In this document: in pieces, positions 1 to 8,683 of the stretch
Layout of the letters: the number at the start of each line of letters is the position of its first letter
How positions within the stretch are numbered: position 1 is the stretch's first letter
Assembly (NCBI GenBank): GCA_024696945.1
Contig: JAILGF010000062.1
Coordinates: 1 to 56,023 of the forward strand
Source of the DNA: Lachnospiraceae bacterium
Lineage (GTDB): Bacteria; Bacillota; Clostridia; Lachnospirales; Lachnospiraceae
Length of the DNA stretch: 56,023 nucleotides
Reading direction: 5' to 3'
The notes under the pieces: generated by a model
Seen by the model: the letters and a program-made list of their open reading frames with translations, nothing else
Told to the model about the DNA's origin: nothing
The model's database searches: none
Program-made: the position numbers and the translations under genes

Positions 1-374
1 CCACGAAGCCTGTATCCCATTCTGACACCTTCCTCTGTATTTACTGATGCAGATGTATCCGTGGTAGCACGAGGACCGATAGCCAATATAAGATCTGTCT
101 CATATTTCTTTGCAAGCTCGACCATCTTCCCTATTTCATCATCAGTAAGCCTCATTATCCCCTGAGTCTGAGTTACACGATGAAGGTACAGCCCATAACT
201 TTCCATGGCATCCAGTAATGCCTGCATAACCTTTGGTCCCTGAATCCCTGGGACCTCAAAACGATACTGGCCGCCATCGGCAAATCTCTTATTTGAGGTT
301 GGAAGATCATATGCATCTCCACCCGGTAATCCTACAGATTTTAAAAAATCCCTTGTTTTTTCCATACTGTTCAT
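1..374 (-). CDS. Partial unrecognised protein, probable TIM-barrel-type enzyme (3' end beyond left edge)
   Basis: About 124 N-terminal residues are present; the reading frame runs off the left edge. The ATG at 372-374 has a GGAGG ribosome binding site just upstream (around 381-388). The protein starts MNSMEKTRDFLKSVG and includes VTQTQGIMRLTDDEIGKMV and LILAIGPRATTD. Alternating amphipathic helices and short hydrophobic strands suggest a TIM-barrel enzyme, but I cannot name a family. It follows the phosphonopyruvate-decarboxylase-like gene on the same strand by 42 bases, so it probably belongs to the same small-molecule pathway. It lacks the start I would expect for PEP mutase. The function is unknown and the family guess is weak. 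Confidence 0.6.
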   Translation of the reverse strand, partial: MNSMEKTRDFLKSVGLPGGDAYDLPTSNKRFADGGQYRFEVPGIQGPKVMQALLDAMESYGLYLHRVTQTQGIMRLTDDEIGKMVELAKKYETDLILAIGPRATTDTSASVNTEEGVRMGYRLR

Positions 375-416
375 ATTATATCTCCTCCAATCACAATAAT
401 CTTATCTTTTTTATAG

Positions 417-1553
417 TCATTGTCTCTTATTCAGGTTATCTATAAGGCTGTCTATCGCTTCCCTATGGTCAAATATTATGGGAGGGAGCTTTCTGCTAAG
501 CCCTTTGTGAATTCTGCAATCAATAAAAGAAGCTTTACCACAGTCCTTTAATTCTTTTATTGCACAAATCAATTCTTCCTTGCTCTCGACTGCTTTACCG
601 ATAGTTTTATAACCACAAGCTTCAGCTATCTTGGTAAAGTTCAAAAGATGACCTGCTGATGGCTGACCTCCTACAGATTCATGTGCACCATTATTTAAAA
701 CAATATGCATAAAATTCGGTACATCAAGTTTACTAGCCATAGTCAATGCACCCATATGCATAATAGTTGCAGAATCCCCATCCAGGACTACCACATGCCT
801 GTCTTTTTTCTCTAAGGCTATGCCTAAGGCAACCGAACTTGCATGACCCATAGAACCAACATTTAGGAAATCATTTTCTTTTCCTTCATTTCTTTTCTCC
901 CTTAAAAAGAAAAGCTCTCTGGTAGCACGTCCTGTAGTGGCTGAATAAACAGTATCATCAGGCATCTGATCGAGCACTACTTCCATTGCCTCCTCACGAC
1001 TCATTGGATATGTGTCATCCACATTATTAGGCTTATCAGGATCTGCCATTACACCCTTCGGAACTATAAGTCCAAAAAGTTTCCTCTCCCTTTTACAAAA
1101 TGCTACTGCCTTCTCTATCACACGTTCAAACTCGTCATCCGAATCAGAAAGGATCTCATAAGGAATGTGCATTAACTTTAATAGACCCGGAGTAATCTCT
1201 CCCTGTAATTTATGCTGTGGATGGTTCGGCTCTGTGTTTCCCTGTCCGCGCCATCCAATAAGTAGTAACATAGGTACTGCATATACGTTAATATCAGTCA
1301 AAGAAGCCAGAGGATTAATGGTATTCCCTAAGCCGCTGTTTTGCATATAAACTAAAGGAATTTCTTTAGATGCAAAGTAGTGCCCTGCCGCTATAGCCAC
1401 AGCGTTTCCTTCATTCGCCACTATAATATTTCTATTCGAAAGATTATCTAAAGCATAGTTGCAGAAGCCATTAAGATATGAGTCAGGAACACCGGTAAAA
1501 AAACTTATGCCATTCTTTTCTAATACTCCAAATACTTTTCTTTGATCTAACAT
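417..1553 (-). CDS. Phosphonopyruvate decarboxylase-like thiamine diphosphate enzyme
   Basis: The 378-residue protein has the length and layout of phosphonopyruvate/sulfopyruvate decarboxylases. The N-terminal Pyr-like half has the TPP-activating Glu region (VANEGNAVAIAAG, about residues 45-57) and a GWRGQGNTEPNHPQH motif close to the GWRG...PQH signature of phosphonopyruvate decarboxylase. The C-terminal PP half has VVVLDGDSATIMHMG (GDS/GDG TPP-Mg site) and LNNGAHESVGGQPSAG. In that family the enzyme converts phosphonopyruvate to phosphonoacetaldehyde; sulfopyruvate or another 3-substituted pyruvate is equally possible. Its start abuts the aldo/keto reductase stop (1553/1554), so the two are probably translationally coupled. 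No PEP mutase gene is in the window, so the phosphonate assignment is inference. Confidence 0.85.
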   Translation of the reverse strand: MLDQRKVFGVLEKNGISFFTGVPDSYLNGFCNYALDNLSNRNIIVANEGNAVAIAAGHYFASKEIPLVYMQNSGLGNTINPLASLTDINVYAVPMLLLIGWRGQGNTEPNHPQHKLQGEITPGLLKLMHIPYEILSDSDDEFERVIEKAVAFCKRERKLFGLIVPKGVMADPDKPNNVDDTYPMSREEAMEVVLDQMPDDTVYSATTGRATRELFFLREKRNEGKENDFLNVGSMGHASSVALGIALEKKDRHVVVLDGDSATIMHMGALTMASKLDVPNFMHIVLNNGAHESVGGQPSAGHLLNFTKIAEACGYKTIGKAVESKEELICAIKELKDCGKASFIDCRIHKGLSRKLPPIIFDHREAIDSLIDNLNKRQ

Positions 1554-2534
1554 CTATTTATTTTCGCCTCCAACAGAACCCTTACCTTTATAAAGCGTGA
1601 AATATTCCGGTGAATCATTCTTAGTAACACTCCATGCTTCTTCAAATACATTTACCAAATCATTCGGTAGTGGACCAGCACATACAGACTCCATATTCTG
1701 GATTAAATGGGTAAGTTTTGATGCTCCGATTATTATAGCATCTCCTCTCTCTCCATTTAACATGGAATGATAAGCCAGCCACCTATAAGTAGCCTCTATA
1801 CAGGTAATCCCCTGTTCCTCAGATGCCACCTTTATCATATCTACAGCATCAAAAAAGCTCTTCTTCCAATATCTGCCCTGGTAATTCGGGCGATGAGTAA
1901 ACCTGCCATCTGTTGGAGCATCTTCAAAACTCCCATATCTTCCGGTAAGCAATCCTCCACACATAGGGTTATATGCATAAAAACGTATGCCAAAGTTATC
2001 AAGACAAGCATTCAACTCTACTTCTGCTTTTCTAGTCAACGGATTATATATTCCTTCATAAACAGTTGGCTTTACCCAGCCATGTTTATCGCATATATGC
2101 CATACATCAGCCACCATCCACGCAGGGAAATTTGAAAGACCAAGCTCAACAAATTTTCCATGTCCATAAAGATCATTCATTGCAGAGAGAACAGTTTCAA
2201 CAGGAGTATCAGGATCTGGAAAATGCAAAAAAACAGTATCGACCTTAGGAAGCCTTAACCTATCCAAACTTTCATTTAACTGTAAATATGCTGCTTCAGC
2301 ATCCAACTTTCCAGTTATTCTTGGATTAACCTTTGTAGCTATCTTATAAGAGTATGAGAGGTTAGGTAACACAGCTCCCAATAATCTCTCACAATTTCCA
2401 TCATTATATACATAGGCAGTATCAAGTTCTTCTCCACCATGATTCAAAAACTCATTTACGAAATCATAAACATCCGGTGCAAAAACACTTTCTCCAAACG
2501 TCATCGTACCAAGGATAAGTCTAACTTTACTCAT
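1554..2534 (-). CDS. Aldo/keto reductase
   Basis: The 326-residue NAD(P)H-dependent oxidoreductase has an (alpha/beta)8 fold resembling the AKR7/aflatoxin aldehyde reductase group. The catalytic tetrad is visible: Asp-Tyr in DTAYVYNDG, Lys in IATKVNP and His in VFLHFPDPDTP. A C-terminal IIIGASKLTHL segment fits the cofactor-binding end. The start ATG overlaps the upstream MmgE/PrpD stop by 8 bases (ATGAGTAA), and its own stop directly precedes the decarboxylase start. An aldehyde-producing decarboxylase next to a reductase suggests reduction of an aldehyde such as phosphonoacetaldehyde to an alcohol, but the substrate is inferred only from context. Confidence 0.88.
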   Translation of the reverse strand: MSKVRLILGTMTFGESVFAPDVYDFVNEFLNHGGEELDTAYVYNDGNCERLLGAVLPNLSYSYKIATKVNPRITGKLDAEAAYLQLNESLDRLRLPKVDTVFLHFPDPDTPVETVLSAMNDLYGHGKFVELGLSNFPAWMVADVWHICDKHGWVKPTVYEGIYNPLTRKAEVELNACLDNFGIRFYAYNPMCGGLLTGRYGSFEDAPTDGRFTHRPNYQGRYWKKSFFDAVDMIKVASEEQGITCIEATYRWLAYHSMLNGERGDAIIIGASKLTHLIQNMESVCAGPLPNDLVNVFEEAWSVTKNDSPEYFTLYKGKGSVGGENK

Positions 2535-3876
2535 TAATTTCCCCCGTCAGCTGCATAGGATTATAGAAGTTTCCATTTCCATCGATATGTTCAATTGCAC
2601 TTACAATTTTCATAATATCATCATGTGCATTTTGTCCTTTTGCACATATGCTCAACTTTTCAACAATATCATCTTTTGTCAATGGATTTTCAGGATCTCC
2701 TTTGGGAACCATAACTTCTTCTTCCAAAATCTCTCCATCTGCTAAGACTACTTTAACTTTAGCCCCTCTAATCCCTTTATCTCTACTCTCCATAGTTTCA
2801 TCTGGAAAAAGAATAGTTTTGTCAATTAATTCTACTATATCAGTTGATATTTTAGATACATCCATATCTTCAATTCCGTACTTCCCTTTTAAAATAGCAC
2901 AGGCTAAAGTATATTGAATAGAGAACTTAGTTTCATCTTGATTTTTAGGTAAACGAATTCCTGCTAATTTAATAGCATTAGGATAAATATATACCATAAC
3001 TTTCTTTATTTGTCTGTTATGAATTTTATGGTTAAGGGCTATAGCAGCATCAATTCCGCAATGAGTATGCCTACATGACGGATATAATTTAAAATAACAA
3101 TCATGCACCAACAAATGATTAGAACTTTTTAAATATCTTTCATCTACAATATCAGTTACAGCATGGAACCAGCCATTGGGACCTTCCAAAGATTCTATAG
3201 GCCCCTGTACCCCTTCGTTAGCGAGCATAGCGGCTAAAAGTCCGTTTTCCGCTGCTTTTCCTGGGTTCAACGGTTTAATATATGGTCGAGAATCTCCATA
3301 AGATAACAAACCTCCCGTCATAGTCGTAGCTAGTCCTATTGAGTCCTCTATCCCTTGCGCATTAAGATGATAAAGTCTAGCACATGCTGCTGCACATGCT
3401 AGAGTTCCAGCCATACCTGTCGAATGAAATCCTCGTTTTACAATTCCCGGTTGAACCGCTGATGATAATCGTATAAAAGCCTCATAACCAGTAGCCAAAG
3501 CATTCAAAACATCGTTATTTGTACTATGTATTTTTTCAGCCAAAGCAAAAACTGCAGGGATAATATGCACCCCTGCATGCCCTGCAGCCTTCTTGTTCCC
3601 ATCATCAAGTTCAGCCCCATGTCCAAATACCGAATTCATAAACGCTGCAATTCTTGCTGGATACTTTTTCCCATGGAAAAGAACCGTGCTTTCCCCTATT
3701 CCATCTTGATAAAGAATAACTTTCTCGACCGACTTGTTGAATTCCTTATTCTCTTTATATCCTGCATAAGCTGCTGCAAAAAAATCTATAATCAGTTTTT
3801 TTAACTGGTCTATATCTTGAGCTCCTAGATTATCTATTTCACTTAGTTCTCGAGCTATATCTGAAGATAATCCCAT
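2527..3876 (-). CDS. MmgE/PrpD family protein (2-methylcitrate dehydratase/cis-aconitate decarboxylase fold)
   Basis: The 449-residue protein carries MmgE/PrpD hallmarks: an all-helical N-terminal region with HAGVHIIPAVFALAEK and GYEAFIRLSSAV, the GFHSTGMAGTLACAAACARL segment, KPLNPGKAAENGLLAAMLA, and a C-terminal lid domain after YPSCRHTHCGIDAAIAL. Known family members include 2-methylcitrate dehydratase, cis-aconitate decarboxylase and iminodisuccinate epimerase; all act on small di- or tricarboxylates. Here it sits inside a polysaccharide locus, coupled to the aldo/keto reductase by an 8-base overlap. It may therefore make or dehydrate an acid destined for a polysaccharide substituent, rather than act in propionate metabolism. 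The exact reaction cannot be read from sequence. Confidence 0.88.
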   Translation of the reverse strand: MGLSSDIARELSEIDNLGAQDIDQLKKLIIDFFAAAYAGYKENKEFNKSVEKVILYQDGIGESTVLFHGKKYPARIAAFMNSVFGHGAELDDGNKKAAGHAGVHIIPAVFALAEKIHSTNNDVLNALATGYEAFIRLSSAVQPGIVKRGFHSTGMAGTLACAAACARLYHLNAQGIEDSIGLATTMTGGLLSYGDSRPYIKPLNPGKAAENGLLAAMLANEGVQGPIESLEGPNGWFHAVTDIVDERYLKSSNHLLVHDCYFKLYPSCRHTHCGIDAAIALNHKIHNRQIKKVMVYIYPNAIKLAGIRLPKNQDETKFSIQYTLACAILKGKYGIEDMDVSKISTDIVELIDKTILFPDETMESRDKGIRGAKVKVVLADGEILEEEVMVPKGDPENPLTKDDIVEKLSICAKGQNAHDDIMKIVSAIEHIDGNGNFYNPMQLTGEINE

Positions 3877-3923
3877 TTCTTTCCCTCACCAAAATTATAT
3901 ATGAGTCTTTATAAAATCATCAA

Positions 3924-4910
3924 TCAAAAATCAATTCTGCTTTTAGGTACTAATGCAAATGCGTAATATAAACAATACTTCGATTTTCTTAACCATTTAA
4001 GAATTTTCCCAGTTTTTGTATTAGCCTCACTTGCAGCATAATATACTCTAGGTGTTTCTTCTTTACACTTTTTTTCAAACTTTATTATTAATTTTCTATT
4101 TTTAGCACAGATTTTTAAGAGTAACAGCGTTTTTATGGCAAGATGATACCCATTTATGACACGTCTAAATACATATGATTTTTCCATGCAATCAGAATTT
4201 TCAACGAATTTAAAAAGTAACTTACATACTTTGATATATTCACTAAAATGATTAATACGTGAATCACGGCTTATACTCTGCCCATCTCTTCCAGTTCTAT
4301 AACAGTATACACTGTTATTACATAAACCTATAGTTTTTACATAAAAAAATGGAATAGTTGAATACAACTTATCAGTATACAAGCAATGCTCAGGAAGATT
4401 TAGTTTCGATTTTCTTAGTATATTTGTCTTAAATGTGATTCCCCAATGGCCTACTATAGAACTAAGCTCTCCAGATTTACATGAATCTATATTTTCTCCA
4501 ACATAATCAATAAGAGATAAATTATCTTCAGAAGGACCTTTTAGCACATTTGACAATACCATATCATAGTCATTGTTTTTTAATTGTTTTATCAGCTCTT
4601 CTAATCCATTTGTATTGAACCAATCATCTCCATCAAGTAATTTAAAATATTTTCCCCTTGCATGTAAAATGCTATAATTAACAGTAGAACCATATCCTCC
4701 ATTCGATTTTCTCACTATATTAATAGAGTTCTGAAACATTGAACTATACTTTTCAGCTACTTCTGCTGTTTTGTCAGTTCCCCCGTCATCAATAACAAAA
4801 ACTTCAATGTCATCAATGTATTTACACGCTACTATAGATTGTAAGCATTGTTCTATATACTGTTCGACATTGTATGCTGCAATTGAAATAGTTAACAACT
4901 TCTCTTTCAT
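3924..4910 (-). CDS. Family 2 glycosyltransferase
   Basis: About 328 residues with a GT-A fold: LTISIAAYNVEQYIEQCL at the N terminus, nucleotide-binding VIDDGGTDKT, and the DXD-like LLDGDDWFNT. The C-terminal third is basic and hydrophobic, consistent with membrane association, as in EpsJ-like capsule transferases. I place the start at the ATG at 4910 because AAGGA lies about 10 bases upstream; the earlier in-frame ATG at 4919 is too close to that ribosome binding site. It is probably a cytosolic enzyme adding one sugar to the lipid-linked repeat unit. Donor and acceptor are unknown. Confidence 0.9.
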   Translation of the reverse strand: MKEKLLTISIAAYNVEQYIEQCLQSIVACKYIDDIEVFVIDDGGTDKTAEVAEKYSSMFQNSINIVRKSNGGYGSTVNYSILHARGKYFKLLDGDDWFNTNGLEELIKQLKNNDYDMVLSNVLKGPSEDNLSLIDYVGENIDSCKSGELSSIVGHWGITFKTNILRKSKLNLPEHCLYTDKLYSTIPFFYVKTIGLCNNSVYCYRTGRDGQSISRDSRINHFSEYIKVCKLLFKFVENSDCMEKSYVFRRVINGYHLAIKTLLLLKICAKNRKLIIKFEKKCKEETPRVYYAASEANTKTGKILKWLRKSKYCLYYAFALVPKSRIDF

Positions 4911-4939
4911 AACAAACATATCCTTTTTTAATGATAAAA

Positions 4940-6208
4940 TTATCCCTCTATCATTTCTTTTGTGATTCTAAGTTTACGCTTAATTTTCGAATCCCCATTT
5001 ATATCAATAACATCTATACTTTCAAAAACTCTTAATATATTATCAACAAGATTATCTATACTATCTGCTTTCATAATCACAAAAGCAACTTTACTCCCAT
5101 TTGAGGAACTTTCTGATATCTTTGTCCCTGGTTGACGAGTAATCATAATATCGACTAAAACTTTTTCCTCCAAAAGAGTTTCATATCCGCTTACTCTATC
5201 AAAAATACAATCTCGTGCATAAACACCTGAAACCGTAATAAAACTATCCGGTTTATGAAAATCAACGTTGTTAGGGATTCCTAAAAAGGAATTAATCGTA
5301 GCCTCATAAAGATCAAACCCCGTCGTCTCTAAAATTGCCCTATCACTAAATCCTCCGGCCATTCTTCCTGCGAATTCAATAACATTCATTTCATCGCCAT
5401 TAACCATCATCTGTATAAACATTGGAACATTATCCAATTTAAACTCTGAGACTATTTTATCTGCAATTTCATTAATCCTATCTATTATGTCTTGTGGTAA
5501 TATCGCTGGGCCAAGCGTTCCAATACATTTTGTTACATGATCCTCAGAATCATTATCTGTATATCTTCTTGTTATCATTAGGACATTTGCTTTTCCATTC
5601 TTTGGGAAACAATAAACATTATACTCTTTCCCTAGAGCTTCTTCTTCGATAATCACTTTGCTTTTAGGATATTTTTCAATTGCTTTACTTATAGCCTCTA
5701 CGGCTTCTGACTTACTAAACGCATGTGTCACAGCATTAGAACCCGATCCCTCAGCAGGTTTAACAAAAACAGGATATTCAAGATTTAGTATATCTATATC
5801 TTCAGGTCGGCTGACACAGAAAAATTTTGTTGTTGGAATTTGTCCATGGATCATTTTAGATTTCATTATTTCCTTATCAGAAATACTGATTGCTATATCA
5901 TATGAATAAGGTGCCGTTAACCCAATATTTTCGGCAATTTTGCAAATTCCTTTGTTTAAATGTTCCAAACAGCAATTGATAATTAATTCTGCCTTTCTTT
6001 CAACAGCTATTTCCTGTATGCTTTTGAAATCAAATGTACTAACTTTAATATGTTCATCAGCGTAGATTTTTGCAGGAGGATTATCTAAGTAATCTATTAG
6101 GATCGTATGATAACCTCTGTCATTGAGTTTTTTTATCAGAGGAATATGGTTTGAAATACCTCCAAGTACAATAGCTGATTTATTTTCACTATTCATAAAA
6201 CTACTCAT
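4940..6208 (-). CDS. ATP-grasp domain ligase
   Basis: The 422-residue protein has a pre-ATP-grasp nucleotide-like fold at the N terminus (SAIVLGGISNHIPLIKKL) followed by an ATP-grasp core: YPVFVKPAEGSGSNAV (ATP lysine), VIIEEEALGKEYNVYCF, and the Mg-binding MNVIEFAGRMAGGFSDRA. ATP-grasp enzymes join a carboxylate to an amine or thiol through an acyl phosphate. Its place between the initiating sugar transferase and a GT2 suggests that it amidates a sugar acid or attaches an amino acid to a polysaccharide precursor. That role is inference. The start is supported by AAAGGAG about six bases upstream. Confidence 0.88.
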   Translation of the reverse strand: MSSFMNSENKSAIVLGGISNHIPLIKKLNDRGYHTILIDYLDNPPAKIYADEHIKVSTFDFKSIQEIAVERKAELIINCCLEHLNKGICKIAENIGLTAPYSYDIAISISDKEIMKSKMIHGQIPTTKFFCVSRPEDIDILNLEYPVFVKPAEGSGSNAVTHAFSKSEAVEAISKAIEKYPKSKVIIEEEALGKEYNVYCFPKNGKANVLMITRRYTDNDSEDHVTKCIGTLGPAILPQDIIDRINEIADKIVSEFKLDNVPMFIQMMVNGDEMNVIEFAGRMAGGFSDRAILETTGFDLYEATINSFLGIPNNVDFHKPDSFITVSGVYARDCIFDRVSGYETLLEEKVLVDIMITRQPGTKISESSSNGSKVAFVIMKADSIDNLVDNILRVFESIDVIDINGDSKIKRKLRITKEMIEG

Positions 6209-6218
6209 CTAAGCTCCT

Positions 6219-7028
6219 TTACTCTTTATTTGTTTCAAAAAAGGACGGATGATCCTTTAAAAATTGGGTTACTGATGTAGCATTTCCATTCTCATCATAT
6301 CCGACAAAATAACTTGCACCTCCAGCCGCTTTATTACGTTTTTTAAAATTAATCGTCATTTTTATAAGAAGAACTATCATCCTAATGTCTGTAATCAAAC
6401 TAACATTTTCTACATACCAAATATCATTTTCAAATTGATTTTGATACTGACTAATATTGGGATTTTCATATATAATTCTTGGGCATTCAAGCCCTGGTCT
6501 TACACTATCCCGTTTTCTATGCCTACCGCTCATTCTCGAAACAAATGTAACTGGTAAAGGTCGTGGCCCAATAATTGACATATCTCCTTTTATGACTGAA
6601 TAAAAGTTTAGGAGCTCATCTAACGACAGTTTTCTAATAAATTTACCAAATTTTGTAACTCGTTCACTCGGAGGAAGAAGTTTTCCATTAGAATCTTTTT
6701 TCTCATTCATATTTCTGAACTTTATTATCACAAAGTTTTTTCCGTTTTTTCCAACTCTGGTTTGTTTATAAAAAATCGGGCGTCCAACATCAAAAAAAGT
6801 ACATATTCCAATTATACAATTCAATGGAAGGAAAAGGATAAAGGCTGGTATAGAAATCAATAAATCTAAGAATCTTTTTATATATCTAGTATATATTGTA
6901 TTTTTAGGATTAACCTTTACTGAATTTTTATTAACCATATTCAAATTATTTTTCTTCAAGTATTCTGAAATTACTTCCTCATCATTTTGAATTAGGTTAT
7001 CATTCCCAAGCGTTTTTTGATTTTTCAT
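6219..7028 (-). CDS. Initiating polyprenyl-phosphate sugar-1-phosphate transferase (monotopic PglC/WcaJ-C type)
   Basis: The 269-residue stand-alone bacterial sugar transferase would move a sugar-1-phosphate from a nucleotide sugar to undecaprenyl phosphate, the first membrane step of the polysaccharide. Visible features are a single re-entrant hydrophobic segment (RFLDLLISIPAFILFLPLNC, about residues 51-70), PIFYKQTRVGKNGKNF, KFRNMNEKKD, the catalytic Asp-Glu pair in RKLSLDELLNFYSVIKGDM, and IIGPRPLP. It lacks the four-helix/CoA-binding-like N-terminal half of WbaP/WcaJ; a homologous half is encoded separately at 11787-12977. A decayed paralogue lies at 8684-9485. GAGGGG sits five bases before the ATG. 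Confidence 0.93.
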   Translation of the reverse strand: MKNQKTLGNDNLIQNDEEVISEYLKKNNLNMVNKNSVKVNPKNTIYTRYIKRFLDLLISIPAFILFLPLNCIIGICTFFDVGRPIFYKQTRVGKNGKNFVIIKFRNMNEKKDSNGKLLPPSERVTKFGKFIRKLSLDELLNFYSVIKGDMSIIGPRPLPVTFVSRMSGRHRKRDSVRPGLECPRIIYENPNISQYQNQFENDIWYVENVSLITDIRMIVLLIKMTINFKKRNKAAGGASYFVGYDENGNATSVTQFLKDHPSFFETNKE

Positions 7029-7130
7029 CTTTTCCCCTCAATTATTGTGATTTTTATTGCCCATTGTTAACTTTAAACATATTATTCGTCAGAACTCTAA
7101 ATATCAACATAAAAAACAAAACTACAATTA

Positions 7131-7560
7131 CTAAATTAATACCATTCCTTTTTCGTACAATTTTTTAAGTATCTCATAACTGCTTTTACCTTCATAGTCT
7201 TCAGTATGTTTTGTACATATATCTATTTCTATTAATGAAAGGCATCTGGATATACAAAAAATATCAATTTGAAAGTCTAACATAAATCTTGAATTTCTAC
7301 ATATCCAAATTGCTCATGTATAATTTCATCTCCAACTCAACTGGCTCCTATAACGCATTCTTCACTCATGATTAGTTCTAAAACTATAAATATCATCAAG
7401 ATATAAATATAAAAAAAACGTATTCCTTTAGTGTCTGTGTCAGGCTTACAAGATACCGGAATTCTCCAGCCCCATTGCATACGATTTATTCTTCTGGATA
7501 CCAATCTTTATAAAGCGCCAATATAGGATTTTATACTCCGATTTCCTTTATTAAACTTTG
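7131..7560 (-). pseudogene. Degenerate coding remnant in the 7029-7677 gap
   Basis: This 649-base gap holds no intact gene. On the minus strand, protein-like stretches appear in shifting frames: KFNKGNRSIKSYIGAL, a stop, RINRMQWGWRIPVSCKPDT running on into MSEECVIGAS, a stop, VGDEIIHEQFGYVEIQ, then a shift into a 50-codon run with DICTKHTEDYEGKSSYEIL and EKGMVLI followed by a stop at 7131. The interruptions by stops and a frameshift suggest an old gene remnant between the acyltransferase and the sugar transferase. I cannot identify the parent family, and chance similarity to coding sequence is possible. Confidence 0.3.
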
Positions 7561-7677
7561 ATAATCATTCTATCGTTTACCTAAGCATGCATTAAAACAA
7601 CATTCAAATAGAAACCACTTCAAATATAATCATTGTCATTATAATTTACAATTTATTAAAATGGTAACAAACATATT

Positions 7678-8664
7678 TCAAACCATCTTATAATATGTTC
7701 GGTTAACGCTATAGTCACATCCAAATCCTTCTTTATAAAGCGCTAAGCCTAAATTTAATTCTTTGCCATGATTACCAGTACTAGTCCCAAATGAAAAAAT
7801 ATCAAATCCTTCATTCTTTGCTATCATAATTAAATTATAATCCATATAATTCATCGCGAATTTACTGTTATATTCAGGAAGACAAGCTAAATATTGTGTA
7901 TGTAACACTTTATGATTAAAATCAAAAAGCATCGTTCCTGCTACTAATCTATTCTCCTCAAATACTCCATAAAAGCGAACCAAGTCAGAAAGCCTATGAT
8001 TTTTAAAATCTAAAAGCTCTTCAACACTATGCACAGGAACTGTATCAAACTTTTTAAGATTTTCTTCAAGAATCATGTAAAATTCTTTTACCTGTTCATC
8101 CGTTTTTAAACATTCAATTCTAAAATCATTCTTCAATGAATATTTGTAGTCTCTTCTCCTAGAGGCTGACATCATAGACATGCCATCCTCAGGTAAATTG
8201 TTGCATTTTAAGAAAAAAGCTATCTCATTATACTGATTGTATCCATAACGGAAAAATTCATAGTCTAATAAAGCCATGCGTTTATCAGAAAAAATATCCG
8301 ATGTTGCTTTCATTATTACTTTCTGATATCCTTCATCAATCAAAAATCTATCTAACAACGGAAATATTTTTTCTAAGTTTGAAACATTATATGCAGACCT
8401 TGATAGCACCATACCTCCAAATGTGCTTCCCATATGAGAACAAAATGTCAACTTACCATCAATATTTTTTCTACTAGCAGGTATAACAGCTACAATATTA
8501 GGCCCATTCATAATAAGAATAGATGAATCCTCAAATCTACCTATAGGATGATAATTAAGAAAATTTCTTGTTTGAAGGAATGTTCCATTCACGCTTTCTT
8601 TATTTACAAAATTATCCCATTTACTTTCAAGAGAATCCGTATATTTTACAATCTGTAAGTCCAT
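7678..8664 (-). CDS. FemAB/GNAT-type acyltransferase
   Basis: The 328-residue protein has two GNAT-like lobes resembling the Acetyltransf_6/FemAB-like group: an N-terminal lobe around MDLQIVKYTDSLESKWDNF and GTFLQTRNFLNYHP, and a C-terminal lobe with RRRDYKYSLKNDFRIECL, ENRLVAGTMLFDFNHKVLH and FGTSTGNHGKELNLGLALYK. Related proteins transfer acyl or aminoacyl groups to sugars or peptides in envelope pathways. With the 3-aminosugar genes at 10266-12977 in the same unit, N-acylation of the aminosugar is a plausible role. GAGG is seven bases before the ATG. The gene lies between the intact and the decayed sugar transferase copies. Confidence 0.8.
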   Translation of the reverse strand: MDLQIVKYTDSLESKWDNFVNKESVNGTFLQTRNFLNYHPIGRFEDSSILIMNGPNIVAVIPASRKNIDGKLTFCSHMGSTFGGMVLSRSAYNVSNLEKIFPLLDRFLIDEGYQKVIMKATSDIFSDKRMALLDYEFFRYGYNQYNEIAFFLKCNNLPEDGMSMMSASRRRDYKYSLKNDFRIECLKTDEQVKEFYMILEENLKKFDTVPVHSVEELLDFKNHRLSDLVRFYGVFEENRLVAGTMLFDFNHKVLHTQYLACLPEYNSKFAMNYMDYNLIMIAKNEGFDIFSFGTSTGNHGKELNLGLALYKEGFGCDYSVNRTYYKMV

Positions 8665-8683
8665 CTTATAGCCTCATACTTTC

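Noticed and set aside
1..374. PEP mutase as the identity of the left-edge gene
   Set aside because: The phosphonopyruvate-decarboxylase-like neighbour makes this tempting, but the visible N-terminal sequence does not resemble the start of PEP mutase.
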